64,000 nucleotides of DNA from Aequorivita antarctica (GTDB taxonomy: Bacteria > Bacteroidota > Bacteroidia > Flavobacteriales > Flavobacteriaceae). Location of the stretch: positions 124,001-188,000 of the forward strand of contig NZ_VORT01000002.1 of the NCBI RefSeq assembly GCF_007997155.1, in the 5' to 3' direction. The notes under the pieces are model-generated. The model saw nothing but the letters and a program-made list of their open reading frames with translations, did no database searches and had not been told where the DNA came from. The position numbers were made by a program, and so were the translations under genes. This document shows, in pieces, positions 26,418 through 34,646 of the stretch (position 1 is the first letter of the stretch; each line of letters begins with the position of its first letter).

Positions 26418-27305
26418 ATGAAATTCGGAAAAGTTGACAACCCCGAGAATATAGATTTCACACTTCCTCCAGATCATATTGGAACGAAGGTAATTCTGTC
26501 TAAACAGAAGAAGTCTGAAAAGCCTAATCTATATGTTGGCTGTGCAAAATGGAACAAAACTGATTTAAAAGGCTTTTATCCGCGAGGCACAAAAGACGAG
26601 TTGGCTTATTATTCAACCCAGTTTAACAGTATTGAGCTGAACGCTACCTTTTATAGAATTTTTCCAGCCGATACCTTTGCGGGTTGGTATGAAAAAACAC
26701 CTGCCGATTTCAGGTTTTTCCCAAAGTTTTTTCAAGGAATCTCACATTGGAAAAGGCTTCAAGATTGCGAAGCTACTTTAAATGAATACATCTTGAATTC
26801 GTCAAATTTGAAGGAAAAGCTACAAATGCCCTTTGTACAATTACCAGACAATTTTGGTCCTAAAAATATTGATAGATTGGAGCCGTTCTTCAAAATGCTT
26901 CCGAAGGACATAAAACCTGCCATAGAATTTCGACATACAGATTGGTTTAATGATAAAAAAGTAGCCGAAGAACTCTATGGAATTCTTGAAAATTACAATA
27001 TTACCAATGCAATCGTAGATTCTGCAGGAAGGCGCGATTTACTTCATATGCGGTTAACCACACCCACTGCTTTTATCCGTTACAATGGCGCAAACCACGA
27101 GAGTGACTACGTTCGTTTGGACGATTGGATAGACCGTTTGGAAACTTGGATTGACCAAGGCTTGCAGAACATTTACTTTTTTGTTCATCAAAACCTTGAA
27201 AAAGCATCACCTTTGCTTTCGGCACATTTTATTAAAAAAGCGAATGAACGGTTTGGAACAACCCTTCACATACCACAAATGGATAACCCTGATACTTTAT
27301 TTTAG
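26418..27305 (+). CDS. DUF72 family protein (YecE-like)
   Basis: A 295-residue TIM-barrel-like protein of the DUF72/YecE family. LYVGCAKWNKTDLKGFYPRGTKDELAYYSTQFNSIELNATFYR is the family's N-terminal block (about 33-75), followed by FRFFPKFFQGISHWKRL and KPAIEFRHTDWF. Members carry conserved acidic and His residues and are thought to be metal-dependent enzymes, but no reaction is established. The stop codon is directly followed by the ATG of the thioesterase gene (TAGATG), a sign of a two-gene operon. Confidence 0.85.
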   Translation: MKFGKVDNPENIDFTLPPDHIGTKVILSKQKKSEKPNLYVGCAKWNKTDLKGFYPRGTKDELAYYSTQFNSIELNATFYRIFPADTFAGWYEKTPADFRFFPKFFQGISHWKRLQDCEATLNEYILNSSNLKEKLQMPFVQLPDNFGPKNIDRLEPFFKMLPKDIKPAIEFRHTDWFNDKKVAEELYGILENYNITNAIVDSAGRRDLLHMRLTTPTAFIRYNGANHESDYVRLDDWIDRLETWIDQGLQNIYFFVHQNLEKASPLLSAHFIKKANERFGTTLHIPQMDNPDTLF

Positions 27306-27695
27306 ATGAATTTTCATACAAGAAAATGGATTAAACCCGAAGACTTAAACCCCAACGAAACACTTTTCGGAGGGAGACTGCTGGAATGGATTGATGAGGA
27401 AGCTGCACTTTACGCCATCATTCAACTTGAAAATCCACGAACGGTTACAAAATTTATGAGCGAAATAAATTTCAGAAGCTCTGCTAAAAAGGGAGATATT
27501 ATTGAAATAGGGCTGGAGGTAAGCAACTTTGGAAAAACTTCGTTGACACTGGCCTGCGAGGTACGCAACAAAATGACGCGGGAAGTAATTATCAGCATCG
27601 ACAAAATTATCATGGTTAGCTTGGACGAGGAAGGACACCCTTCACCGCATGGAAAGATTGAAACGGAATACGTAAAAGACCGTTTGGCTAAATAA
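27306..27695 (+). CDS. Hotdog-fold acyl-CoA thioesterase
   Basis: The 129-residue protein matches YciA/BACH-type acyl-CoA thioesterases: LNPNETLFGGRLLEWIDEEAALYAI (about 13-37) has the N/D-x-x-G-x-x-F-GG-x-L-x-x-x-D/E core, followed by INFRSSAKKGDIIEIGLEVSNFGKTSLTL. Such enzymes cleave acyl-CoA in the cytoplasm. Spacing to the DUF72 gene is zero bases. It converges with the MscS gene, whose stop lies three bases away, and no terminator is visible between them. Confidence 0.85.
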   Translation: MNFHTRKWIKPEDLNPNETLFGGRLLEWIDEEAALYAIIQLENPRTVTKFMSEINFRSSAKKGDIIEIGLEVSNFGKTSLTLACEVRNKMTREVIISIDKIIMVSLDEEGHPSPHGKIETEYVKDRLAK

Positions 27696-27697
27696 AA

Positions 27698-28960
27698 TTA
27701 TTTCAAGTCATGAAAATCTTTGCCTGTGGGCAATTCAAAAATTTCTAAATCGAAATATGGGATAGCAGCCAGTAAATGGTCAAAAATATCTGCTTGAATG
27801 TGTTCGTAATTCACCCAATTTTTATCCTTGCTATAGCAGAATATTTCTATCGGAATTCCTTTATCGGTAGGGGCTAAGTGGCGCACCATTAAAAATAGAT
27901 CTTTATTGATGGCAGAGTTTTCATTTAAGAGCGCATCTGCGTAATAGCGGAAAACTCCCAGGTTTGTTTGGTTTCTCCCGTTTATCAATAATTCTTTATC
28001 AATTTCGTTTTTCTCGTTGAATTTGTTCACCTCTTTTTGCCGATGCTCCAAATAAGGTTTAATAAGTTGAATTTTCTTTAACCTTTCCAGATCTTCGAAA
28101 GAAAGAAACTTGATGGAAGATTGTTTAATAAAAATGGAACGTTTTATTCTTCTGCCATCACTTTCCTGCATTCCACGCCAGTTCTGGAAGGAATCTGCAA
28201 TCAAACTGTAGGTGGGAATGGTTGTAAAAGTATTGTCGAAATTCTGGACGCGAACGGTTGCCAGATTGATTTCCGTAACATAACCATCGGCGCCAAACTT
28301 ACTGAAAGTAATCCAATCACCGATACGCACAATATCATTCACAGAAACCTGAATGCTTGCTACAAAACCGAGAATGGTATCTTTAAAGATCAAAAGGATT
28401 ACTGCAGAGGCAGCTCCAAGAGTGGTCAAGCTGACAACCGAAAAACCAGTAAGAAGCTGAACGGTCCAAAAGATTCCAATTCCCCAAGCGAAAATCATCA
28501 TCACTTGCACATAGCTTTCTATCGGTTTGTCTTTGTAGCGCTCGTTTTCTTCCAAAAAATTTCGCGTGGTTCGCAAAATGCTTCTGAAAATATAAATACA
28601 AAGAACTATTAAATAAATCTGTGCGGCAATCTGTAAAAGATTTGTGACAAAGGGAGATTCCACAAAAATTATAGGAAGCAAGTACCAAATAATCGAAAGT
28701 GGGAAGAGATGCGCAACAAACCGAGGAAAATTGCTTTTTACAAGATAATCATCAAAGGTTGTTTTGGTTTTGTTGCTGAATGCTTTAAAAGCTTCAATAA
28801 TGATTTTCCTTAAAATTATATCAAGTATAAAAACCGCAACTAAAACAATAATACAGTTTAAAACAACATTCATAAATATAGCCCATTGGTCAGCCATTCC
28901 CTCATTCATAAGGTAATCCTGCAGCAAGCAACTGTAATGTTGAATTGTTTCGCTATTCAT
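27698..28960 (-). CDS. MscS-family mechanosensitive channel, YbdG-like
   Basis: A 420-residue inner-membrane protein with about five helices before the pore helix. LTTLGAASAVILLIFKDTILGFVASIQVSVNDIVRIGDWI (about 180-218) is the MscS pore helix and start of the beta domain, followed by GADGYVTEINLATVRVQNFDNTFTTIPTYSL. The long N-terminus and the C-terminal cytoplasmic part (EIFCYSKDKNWVNYEHIQADIFDHLLA) resemble YbdG/YnaI rather than the short MscS. It releases solutes under membrane tension. The ATG shares a base with the stop of DUF3817. Two further MscS genes lie nearby. Confidence 0.85.
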   Translation of the reverse strand: MNSETIQHYSCLLQDYLMNEGMADQWAIFMNVVLNCIIVLVAVFILDIILRKIIIEAFKAFSNKTKTTFDDYLVKSNFPRFVAHLFPLSIIWYLLPIIFVESPFVTNLLQIAAQIYLIVLCIYIFRSILRTTRNFLEENERYKDKPIESYVQVMMIFAWGIGIFWTVQLLTGFSVVSLTTLGAASAVILLIFKDTILGFVASIQVSVNDIVRIGDWITFSKFGADGYVTEINLATVRVQNFDNTFTTIPTYSLIADSFQNWRGMQESDGRRIKRSIFIKQSSIKFLSFEDLERLKKIQLIKPYLEHRQKEVNKFNEKNEIDKELLINGRNQTNLGVFRYYADALLNENSAINKDLFLMVRHLAPTDKGIPIEIFCYSKDKNWVNYEHIQADIFDHLLAAIPYFDLEIFELPTGKDFHDLK

Positions 28961-29274
28961 TATAAATATTTACGCTCTACATAAAAAGGTCCAAAAGGCA
29001 GTACTGAACACATTATCACTATAAACAAATCTGTAATGGACCACTTCAGTTTTTTGTACATATAAATTGCCCCGCCAACATAAAGGACGAACAAAACACC
29101 GTGTGCCATTCCCACAATTTGTACCATTTGGGGCATATGCCAAATATATTTTAAGGGCATCGCTATTCCCAAAAGTACCAGAAAAGAAATTGCTTCCAAA
29201 GTGCTGATTAACCTGAATGATTTTACTGAAAGTTCCAATGTTTTAAAATTTTTTGTCAAAGATACATGTTGCAA
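28960..29274 (-). CDS. DUF3817 membrane protein
   Basis: About 100 residues with three hydrophobic segments. FRLISTLEAISFLVLLGIAMPLKY and MVQIVGMAHGVLFVLYVGGA are the DUF3817 signatures, and the C-terminus PFGPFYVERKYL is also conserved. The function is unknown. No ATG is in frame at the N-terminus; TTG at 29274 (or a second TTG at 29259) is the likely start. Its stop overlaps the start of the MscS gene by one base (TAATG), so the two are translationally coupled. Confidence 0.8.
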   Translation of the reverse strand: MQHVSLTKNFKTLELSVKSFRLISTLEAISFLVLLGIAMPLKYIWHMPQMVQIVGMAHGVLFVLYVGGAIYMYKKLKWSITDLFIVIMCSVLPFGPFYVERKYL

Positions 29275-29352
29275 CTTTCTCTACTAGACTTTAAGGTTAA
29301 TTTATGGGAAGAATTATTTTGTGAAGATTTACTATCTTTAAAAGAAAAATAG

Positions 29353-30276
29353 ATGCTTCCACTTTTACAATCTCCTTCTGAAACAATCCAAAAATCCGTT
29401 GCAAGTTATTACGAAGAATTCCTGAAAGTGTTACCGCGGATTGCTTTGGCGATTTTAGTAATAATTTTAGGAGTTTTGCTGGCCCAATTGCTTACTAACT
29501 TTTATAAACGGCGATTTCAACAAAAATCTGAAGACCCACTTATGTCAAGGTTTTTAGCGCAAGCGGTCAAAATCATTCTCGTTATTATTGCCGTTATGCT
29601 CGCATTGAGAATAGCAGGTTTAGACGGTATTGCAACCGGACTCCTAACAGCCGTTGGCGGTGGGGCAATAATTTTGGGCTTTGCTTTTCAGGATATAGGG
29701 AAGAATTTTTTGGCAGGAATTATACTTGCCTTTAATAGACCTTTCAATATTAACGATACTATTAAGATTGACAACATTTTTGGAAAGGTAAAGGAATTGA
29801 GCTTTCGATACTCCCACATAAAAACTTTTGATGGTCGGGATATTTACATTCCTAATAGCGATGTGCTAACCAAACCGGTTGAAAATTATACTGCGGATGG
29901 CTTTTACAGAGTAGATTTTACTGTGGGTATTGGCTATGAAGATGACATCCAGGCTGCAAAAAAAGTTATTCAAGATATTTTAGATGCAAATAAAGAAATA
30001 ATACGTGATGCCGACCACGAAAATTTTGTAATCGAAGATGAATTAGCGGCAAGTACAGTAAATTTAAAAGTTTTCTTTTGGGTTGATACTGTTGATTACA
30101 GAAGAGCTTCCCGAGTGTTGAGAGGATTGGTTATTCGTCAAGTGAAAGAAGAACTCTTCAAAAAAGGCTTTAATCTTCCTGCGGATATTAAAGAGCTTAA
30201 AATTTATGGAACCGAGGATGCAATCCCTATTAAATTCCGAAATAGTCCAGTATTTCCTAAAGAAGATAATAAATGA
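29353..30276 (+). CDS. MscS-family mechanosensitive channel
   Basis: This 307-residue protein is close to the minimal MscS design. Two or three helices precede LTAVGGGAIILGFAFQDIGKNFLAGIILAFNRPFNINDTI (about 95-135), the pore helix and entry to the beta domain, followed by GKVKELSFRYSHIKTFDGRDIYIPNSDVL. The C-terminal alpha/beta part is complete, ending with a short acidic and basic tail. It is transcribed away from DUF3817; an imperfect -7 element TATCTTTA lies near 29332. Confidence 0.87.
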   Translation: MLPLLQSPSETIQKSVASYYEEFLKVLPRIALAILVIILGVLLAQLLTNFYKRRFQQKSEDPLMSRFLAQAVKIILVIIAVMLALRIAGLDGIATGLLTAVGGGAIILGFAFQDIGKNFLAGIILAFNRPFNINDTIKIDNIFGKVKELSFRYSHIKTFDGRDIYIPNSDVLTKPVENYTADGFYRVDFTVGIGYEDDIQAAKKVIQDILDANKEIIRDADHENFVIEDELAASTVNLKVFFWVDTVDYRRASRVLRGLVIRQVKEELFKKGFNLPADIKELKIYGTEDAIPIKFRNSPVFPKEDNK

Positions 30277-30337
30277 TACGCTAATCCCCGGTTCAACATT
30301 AATCAAACTACCACAGGGATACAGAGCTAAAAATTTG

Positions 30338-31078
30338 TTATTGGGCCGTATATCCACCGTCAACAAGATAATAGGAACCTGTCACAAAACTCGCCTCATC
30401 ACTGCATAACCAATAAACGAGATTTGCCACTTCGTCTGGTTTACCCAAACGGCCTATCGGGTGCATTTGTGCCAGCACTTCTTTTGTTTCGTCATCAATT
30501 TGATCGAGTAATGGTGTTTTTATATATCCAGGCCCAACCGAGTTAATACGAACATTATCCTTGGCATATTCCAAAGCTGCGGTTTTTGTCAAACCCACAA
30601 CCCCGTGTTTTGCGGCAACATAAGCAACGGAGTTTGGCGTACCGACACTTCCCAAAATAGAAGCCATATTCACGATAGCCCCACCGCCTGCTTTGATTAT
30701 TTCAGGAACTTGGTATTTAGTACCGTAAAATACGCCGCTTAAATTAACGCCGATTACCTTTTCCCAGCTATCTAATGGATAATCTCCAGTCTTCGCCATT
30801 TCACCACCAATACCTGCATTGTTCACGGCATACTGCAAACTGCCGAATTTTTTAACGGTTTGTTTAACCAACTCTTCACATTCCTTAGCTTTGGAAGTGT
30901 CTGATTTTATAAAGAAAGCCGTACCATTTTTATCGGTTATCTCTTTCACTACTTTTTTTCCGGCTTCTTCTGCAATATCCGAAACCACTACATTTGCGCC
31001 CTTTTCTGCAAATTTATGAGCAATCGCCCTTCCCAGACCAGAACCTGCACCTGTCACTATTACTGTTTTATTCTTCAT
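30338..31078 (-). CDS. SDR family oxidoreductase
   Basis: A classical 246-residue short-chain dehydrogenase. The NAD(P) motif TGAGSGLG is at 9-16, NNAG at 86-89, and the catalytic triad is S140, Y153 and K157 (AYVAAKHG). The C-terminal DEASFVTGSYYLVDGGYTAQ is typical of FabG or glucose-1-dehydrogenase-like members; the acidic residue D35 after the second strand favours NAD. The true substrate cannot be told. It is transcribed alone. Confidence 0.88.
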   Translation of the reverse strand: MKNKTVIVTGAGSGLGRAIAHKFAEKGANVVVSDIAEEAGKKVVKEITDKNGTAFFIKSDTSKAKECEELVKQTVKKFGSLQYAVNNAGIGGEMAKTGDYPLDSWEKVIGVNLSGVFYGTKYQVPEIIKAGGGAIVNMASILGSVGTPNSVAYVAAKHGVVGLTKTAALEYAKDNVRINSVGPGYIKTPLLDQIDDETKEVLAQMHPIGRLGKPDEVANLVYWLCSDEASFVTGSYYLVDGGYTAQ

Positions 31079-31140
31079 GATATTTGTTTTGTATAAAGTT
31101 ACAATGAAGTTAACGTAAAGTGTATTAATGAAATATTAAA

Positions 31141-31755
31141 TCAATCACAGGGCAAAGGAACATTCAAGGTTTTATAGCTCCAATTTTTTCGAAAACTGAA
31201 ATGCCACCATTCGGTTCGAATGGTATTAAATCCAAATTTGCGCATTCCTTCAAAAAGCAATTTTCGGTTTTCTAATATTTCTTTTGAAAAATTGTAATTG
31301 TCAATATGAGCTTCTCTACCAAAGTAATCGTAATCGCTACCCATTTCAATGTAATAGCCATCTATAGTTTCCAGGGTAATATCTACGGCTGCACCTTTGT
31401 TATGAATGGAACCGTTGCCGTAAGGATTCCCCACATAAGTTGGCCTTGGCACTTTTGCCCACATTTTTTTTTGCACGTCCAACGGGCGATAGCAATCGTA
31501 TATTTTTATGCGGTAGCCTTTTTCGCAGAAATATTGATTAGCTTTTAGCAGCGCCTCGGCTACTTCGGGGCGGAGTAGACATTTTGGGCAGTCGTAAAGG
31601 GTTTCTCCTATGAAATTGTTTGGGGTGGCGTAACGTATTTCATAGTTAAATTCAGTGGAAAGTGTTTCAAGGTTGACGAGGGGGTCTTGAGATTTTTCTT
31701 CCGAAGAAAAACTGAAGAACATAAAAGTGAAAAGCAAAATTGGCAACAACTTCAT
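31141..31755 (-). CDS. D-alanyl-D-alanine dipeptidase, VanX/DdpX-like
   Basis: The 204-residue protein has a signal peptide (1-17) and the peptidase M15D zinc site: H118 and D125 in SIHNKGAAVDITL, H185 in TEWWHF, and the catalytic base E182. These are the ligands and catalytic Glu of VanX, and the spacing is normal. It should cut D-Ala-D-Ala dipeptides in the periplasm, as in peptidoglycan recycling. No vanH/vanA or resistance cluster is near, so a role in cell-wall turnover, not glycopeptide resistance, is inferred. Confidence 0.88.
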   Translation of the reverse strand: MKLLPILLFTFMFFSFSSEEKSQDPLVNLETLSTEFNYEIRYATPNNFIGETLYDCPKCLLRPEVAEALLKANQYFCEKGYRIKIYDCYRPLDVQKKMWAKVPRPTYVGNPYGNGSIHNKGAAVDITLETIDGYYIEMGSDYDYFGREAHIDNYNFSKEILENRKLLFEGMRKFGFNTIRTEWWHFSFRKNWSYKTLNVPLPCD

Positions 31756-31801
31756 TTGTCAAATTTAAGCAGAATTTAATAACATTAGCTTTCGCTATTT
31801 G

Positions 31802-31809
31802 TAACTTTG
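31802..31809 (+). promoter_or_regulatory. Promoter -7 element of the SDR gene
   Basis: TAACTTTG, a perfect TAnnTTTG, 16 bases before the ATG at 31826. The predicted transcript would have a leader of about 10 bases. No clear -33 element is seen. Confidence 0.5.
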
Positions 31810-31825
31810 GAAAAAACGTTAAACT

Positions 31826-32551
31826 ATGAATGATTTAGGAAAAAAATCCGCTCTGATTACAGGCGGGACAAAAGGAATAGGTTATGGGATTGCTGAAGCT
31901 TTGTTGAAAGAAGGCATCAATGTTGCTATAACCGGAAGGACAAAGGAAACGGCTGAGGAAGCCGCAAAACAATTAAACTCCAATGGAAACGATAGAGCAC
32001 AAGCCATTGGTTTAGAAGCAGACGTTCGCAGTTATGAAAGCCAACAAAAAGCCGTAAAAGACGCTATTAAACATTTTGGAGGCGTTGACATTGTAATCGC
32101 AAATGCGGGACTTGGTCATTTTGGTTCTGTGGAAGATATTACTATAGAAGAATGGAAGGAGACGATAGACACGAATCTTTCTGGACCATTCTATTCCTTG
32201 AAAGCGAGCGTTGACCAATTGAAAAAAAACAAAGGTTATTTTATAAGTATTTCTAGTTTGGCGGGAACCAATTTCTTTAAAGGTGGAAGTGCTTACAATG
32301 CAAGTAAATTTGGATTGACAGGTTTCACACAGGCTGCAATGTTGGATTTGCGAGATCACGGAATCAAAGTTTCTACGATTATGCCTGGTTCGGTTTCAAC
32401 CCACTTTGCAGGTAACGAGCCGGATGCGAAAGATTCATGGAAAATCCAGAAAGAAGATATTGGTGAACTTGTTGTTGATTTATTGAAGATGAACCCTCGT
32501 ACGCTTCCGAGCAAGATAGAAGTGCGGCCCACTATGCCTCCTTCAAAATAA
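31826..32551 (+). CDS. SDR family oxidoreductase
   Basis: A 241-residue classical SDR with TGGTKGIG at 12-19, NAG at 93-95, Ser 143/144, and Y157-x3-K161 (AYNASKFG). R38 after the second beta strand (TGRTKE) favours NADP. The closest recognisable pattern is 3-oxoacyl reductase-like, but the substrate is open. A perfect palindromic terminator follows at 32578-32609. It is unrelated in detail to the SDR at 30338-31078, which has a different cofactor-preference residue. Confidence 0.87.
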   Translation: MNDLGKKSALITGGTKGIGYGIAEALLKEGINVAITGRTKETAEEAAKQLNSNGNDRAQAIGLEADVRSYESQQKAVKDAIKHFGGVDIVIANAGLGHFGSVEDITIEEWKETIDTNLSGPFYSLKASVDQLKKNKGYFISISSLAGTNFFKGGSAYNASKFGLTGFTQAAMLDLRDHGIKVSTIMPGSVSTHFAGNEPDAKDSWKIQKEDIGELVVDLLKMNPRTLPSKIEVRPTMPPSK

Positions 32552-32577
32552 ATTTTACTTCTGAATAGTAAATAAAA

Positions 32578-32609
32578 AAAGGCGGTTCATTTTAAAATGA
32601 ACCGCCTTT
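32578..32609. terminator. Perfect palindromic bidirectional terminator
   Basis: AAAGGCGGTTCATTTT (32578-32593) is the exact complement of 32594-32609, flanked by an A-run and T residues. It can end both the SDR gene (plus) and the OmpA gene (minus), which converge here. Confidence 0.88.
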
Positions 32610-32631
32610 ACCATAGTTATTTACTTTCTTT

Positions 32632-33474
32632 TTAGTTGGCAGAAAGCAAGGCCAAAAATTTGTCAAGGTTTGGCAAGATTACAATGCGCGTTCTTCTATT
32701 TGTTGCGCGGCCTTCCTTGGTTTCATTTTCTGTTAGTGGATGGAAACTACTTCTTCCAGCTGCTATCAGCTTTTCAGGAGCTACCCCGTAGTCATCCTGT
32801 AATTTACGGATAACGGCTGTGGAACGTTCCACACTCAGTTCCCAGTTGTCTTTAACGTAAGCACCAGGCTTTACAGTTTGGCTATCGGTATGACCTTCAA
32901 CCATAACTTCCAAAGCTGGTTCGCTGTTGATTACATTGGCAAGTCGCTCTAAAAGCGGATTTGCCTTTGAATTTACGCGAGCACTTCCTGAGTTGAACAA
33001 TAATTTATCAGAAATGGTAATCATTACCACAGTTTCATCAATATCAATCTTGATATCATCTTCTTCACCTTCGCCAACTAAACTGTTGTCAAGGTTTTTT
33101 TTAAGATTGTGGGAAACGATAAGATTCATTGAATCTTTAAGAGTTTTAGCTTGTGCCAATTCTTGGGGATCTACGTTGGCAAGAGCTTTCCTCATTTTTT
33201 CCTTATCATTTTCTGAAACCACAACGCCTTCAATTTCCTGAAGACGACTGTTATTACTATCAGTCAATGATTGGATTTTTGAATTGTAGCTGGCAACGCG
33301 CTCTTCAATCTTGGCGTACTTGGCTTCAATTTCCTCTTTTTCAAGTTGGGTTTTAGATAACGTAGAGCGGGTATCATTGTATTGATTTTCCAGTTCTACA
33401 TACTTTTTTTTTGATACACAAGATGTAGCAAAAATTGCTGTCGCCAGCATGGTTAGTGCAATAGCTTTTTTCAT
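32632..33474 (-). CDS. OmpA-family lipoprotein
   Basis: The 280-residue protein has a lipoprotein signal (lipobox FATSC at about 15-19), then a long coiled coil (about 22-85, YVELENQYNDTRSTLSK and EEIEAKYAKIEERVASY), then an OmpA C-terminal domain (about 150-270). VEGHTDSQTV, NWELSVERSTAVIRKL and ATNRRTRIVI carry the conserved Asp and Arg that bind diaminopimelate in peptidoglycan. It therefore links the outer membrane to the cell wall. No beta-barrel domain is present, so it is Pal-like in design. Confidence 0.9.
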   Translation of the reverse strand: MKKAIALTMLATAIFATSCVSKKKYVELENQYNDTRSTLSKTQLEKEEIEAKYAKIEERVASYNSKIQSLTDSNNSRLQEIEGVVVSENDKEKMRKALANVDPQELAQAKTLKDSMNLIVSHNLKKNLDNSLVGEGEEDDIKIDIDETVVMITISDKLLFNSGSARVNSKANPLLERLANVINSEPALEVMVEGHTDSQTVKPGAYVKDNWELSVERSTAVIRKLQDDYGVAPEKLIAAGRSSFHPLTENETKEGRATNRRTRIVILPNLDKFLALLSAN

Positions 33475-33568
33475 AATACTAAGTTTTTAAGGTTTGTAAT
33501 GCAAATATAACCGCACAACTCACCAAAAAATTAGTTAATGGATGCTATTGTTTTGTTAATAAATGTTT

Positions 33569-33706
33569 TCAAAACCACTCAAAAACGTAGCCCAGCAGCC
33601 AATAAAGAAATATAAAAACAACGATGGTGCCAATACAGCCGCACTTTCCGCCACCAATTTTTTTGGCGCCCCAACCGGCTAATATAATCCTGAGTAATTT
33701 TTTCAT
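33569..33706 (-). CDS. Small membrane protein with GGGKCGC motif (45 aa)
   Basis: A 45-residue ORF: MKKLLRIILAGWGAKKIGGG, then KCGC, then a hydrophobic helix IGTIVVFIFLYWLLGYVFEW. The basic N-terminal amphipathic part, the Gly/Cys motif and the single helix make it look like a real small membrane protein; two Cys two residues apart could bind metal or form a disulfide. It lies 38 bases downstream of the MscS gene at 33745-34635 on the same strand and may be co-transcribed. A longer ORF in another frame over the same bases lacks such features. Confidence 0.6.
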   Translation of the reverse strand: MKKLLRIILAGWGAKKIGGGKCGCIGTIVVFIFLYWLLGYVFEWF

Positions 33707-33744
33707 AGTAAATGAATTTTAAGGATATAACTCTTATAATAAAT

Positions 33745-34635
33745 TTATTCGTCCTTGTTTGGTGCCATCTGCAACTTGTTTTTTCCAAAATCCAATGTTC
33801 GAATAGGGAAAGGAATGTTTATTCCAGCTTCATCGAAATTCTTCTTAATAAGCTTGATGGCCTTATGCTGTGCTTCAAATTTAGGTCTAGGCTGTTGACT
33901 TTGAATCCAAAAACGTGTAATAAAATTGATGGAACTGTCGCCAAATTCGGTAAAATAAAATTCAACGCCTTCATTTTTTTGTTGTTCAAAGTTTTCTGTG
34001 ATTATTTTGGTAACTAAATCTTCCACTTTTTGAAGATCACTTTCATAGCCCACGCCGCAGCTTACAGAAACACGGGCACGCTCTGTCCACGAATAATTTG
34101 TAAAAGGACTATCAACAAAAATTTTATTCGGAATGATTACATAGTCATTATCCGTTTGGCGAATGGAAACGGCCCTTAGGTCAATTTCTTCTACATAACC
34201 ACTTTTGCCTTGAGCCTCAATAAAGTCACCTATGCGCACTTTGGGTTGGAAGGAAAGCATAAAACCAGAAACTGTGTTGCTTAATGTTCCTTGCAACGCA
34301 AACCCAATAGCCAGTCCCATAACTCCTGCTCCAGCCAAAATAGAGGTTAATACTTTATCAAGTTGCAAAACGCCCAGCGCTACAAAAAAACCAATTAATA
34401 TGACAATGGTATAAATTAATTTGGAAAGAATCTGTTTAATAGATTCATCGCTAAGCTTTTTAAAAAGGACTTTCCGTGAAAACTTTTTAAGGCCTTTTGC
34501 AATAAAGTAAAACAGTACCATAACAAGAATGGCCACGGCAAAATTAGGAAGTTTTAGGATGATAGCATCAAGCCAGCCGTCTAGTTTGTCCCAAAGATTT
34601 GAAATGGAGTTGCTTACTGAAAATTTTTCTGACAT
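33745..34635 (-). CDS. MscS-family mechanosensitive channel
   Basis: A 296-residue MscS channel, the third in 7 kb. Helices at about 25-45 and 70-90 precede LAGAGVMGLAIGFALQGTLSNTVSGFMLSFQPKVRIGDFI (about 98-138), which is nearly the canonical pore helix of E. coli MscS (A/G packing pattern with Gln instead of the usual central residue). GKSGYVEEIDLRAVSIRQTDNDYVIIPNKIF follows. It lies 11 bases after the SLC13 permease gene, suggesting one mRNA. Confidence 0.9.
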   Translation of the reverse strand: MSEKFSVSNSISNLWDKLDGWLDAIILKLPNFAVAILVMVLFYFIAKGLKKFSRKVLFKKLSDESIKQILSKLIYTIVILIGFFVALGVLQLDKVLTSILAGAGVMGLAIGFALQGTLSNTVSGFMLSFQPKVRIGDFIEAQGKSGYVEEIDLRAVSIRQTDNDYVIIPNKIFVDSPFTNYSWTERARVSVSCGVGYESDLQKVEDLVTKIITENFEQQKNEGVEFYFTEFGDSSINFITRFWIQSQQPRPKFEAQHKAIKLIKKNFDEAGINIPFPIRTLDFGKNKLQMAPNKDE

Positions 34636-34646
34636 AAGTTTTTAAT

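Noticed and set aside
28121-28612. 163-codon plus-strand ORF
   Set aside because: It lies wholly antisense to the MscS gene at 27698-28960, has no family features and poor amino acid composition.
31141-31755. Vancomycin-resistance gene vanX
   Set aside because: The active site fits VanX/DdpX, but no vanH, vanA or vanRS genes are near; a cell-wall recycling dipeptidase with signal peptide is more likely.
33579-33788. 69-codon minus-strand ORF
   Set aside because: It overlaps the 3' end of the MscS gene and the better small ORF 33569-33706 in another frame; basic and aromatic composition without structure.
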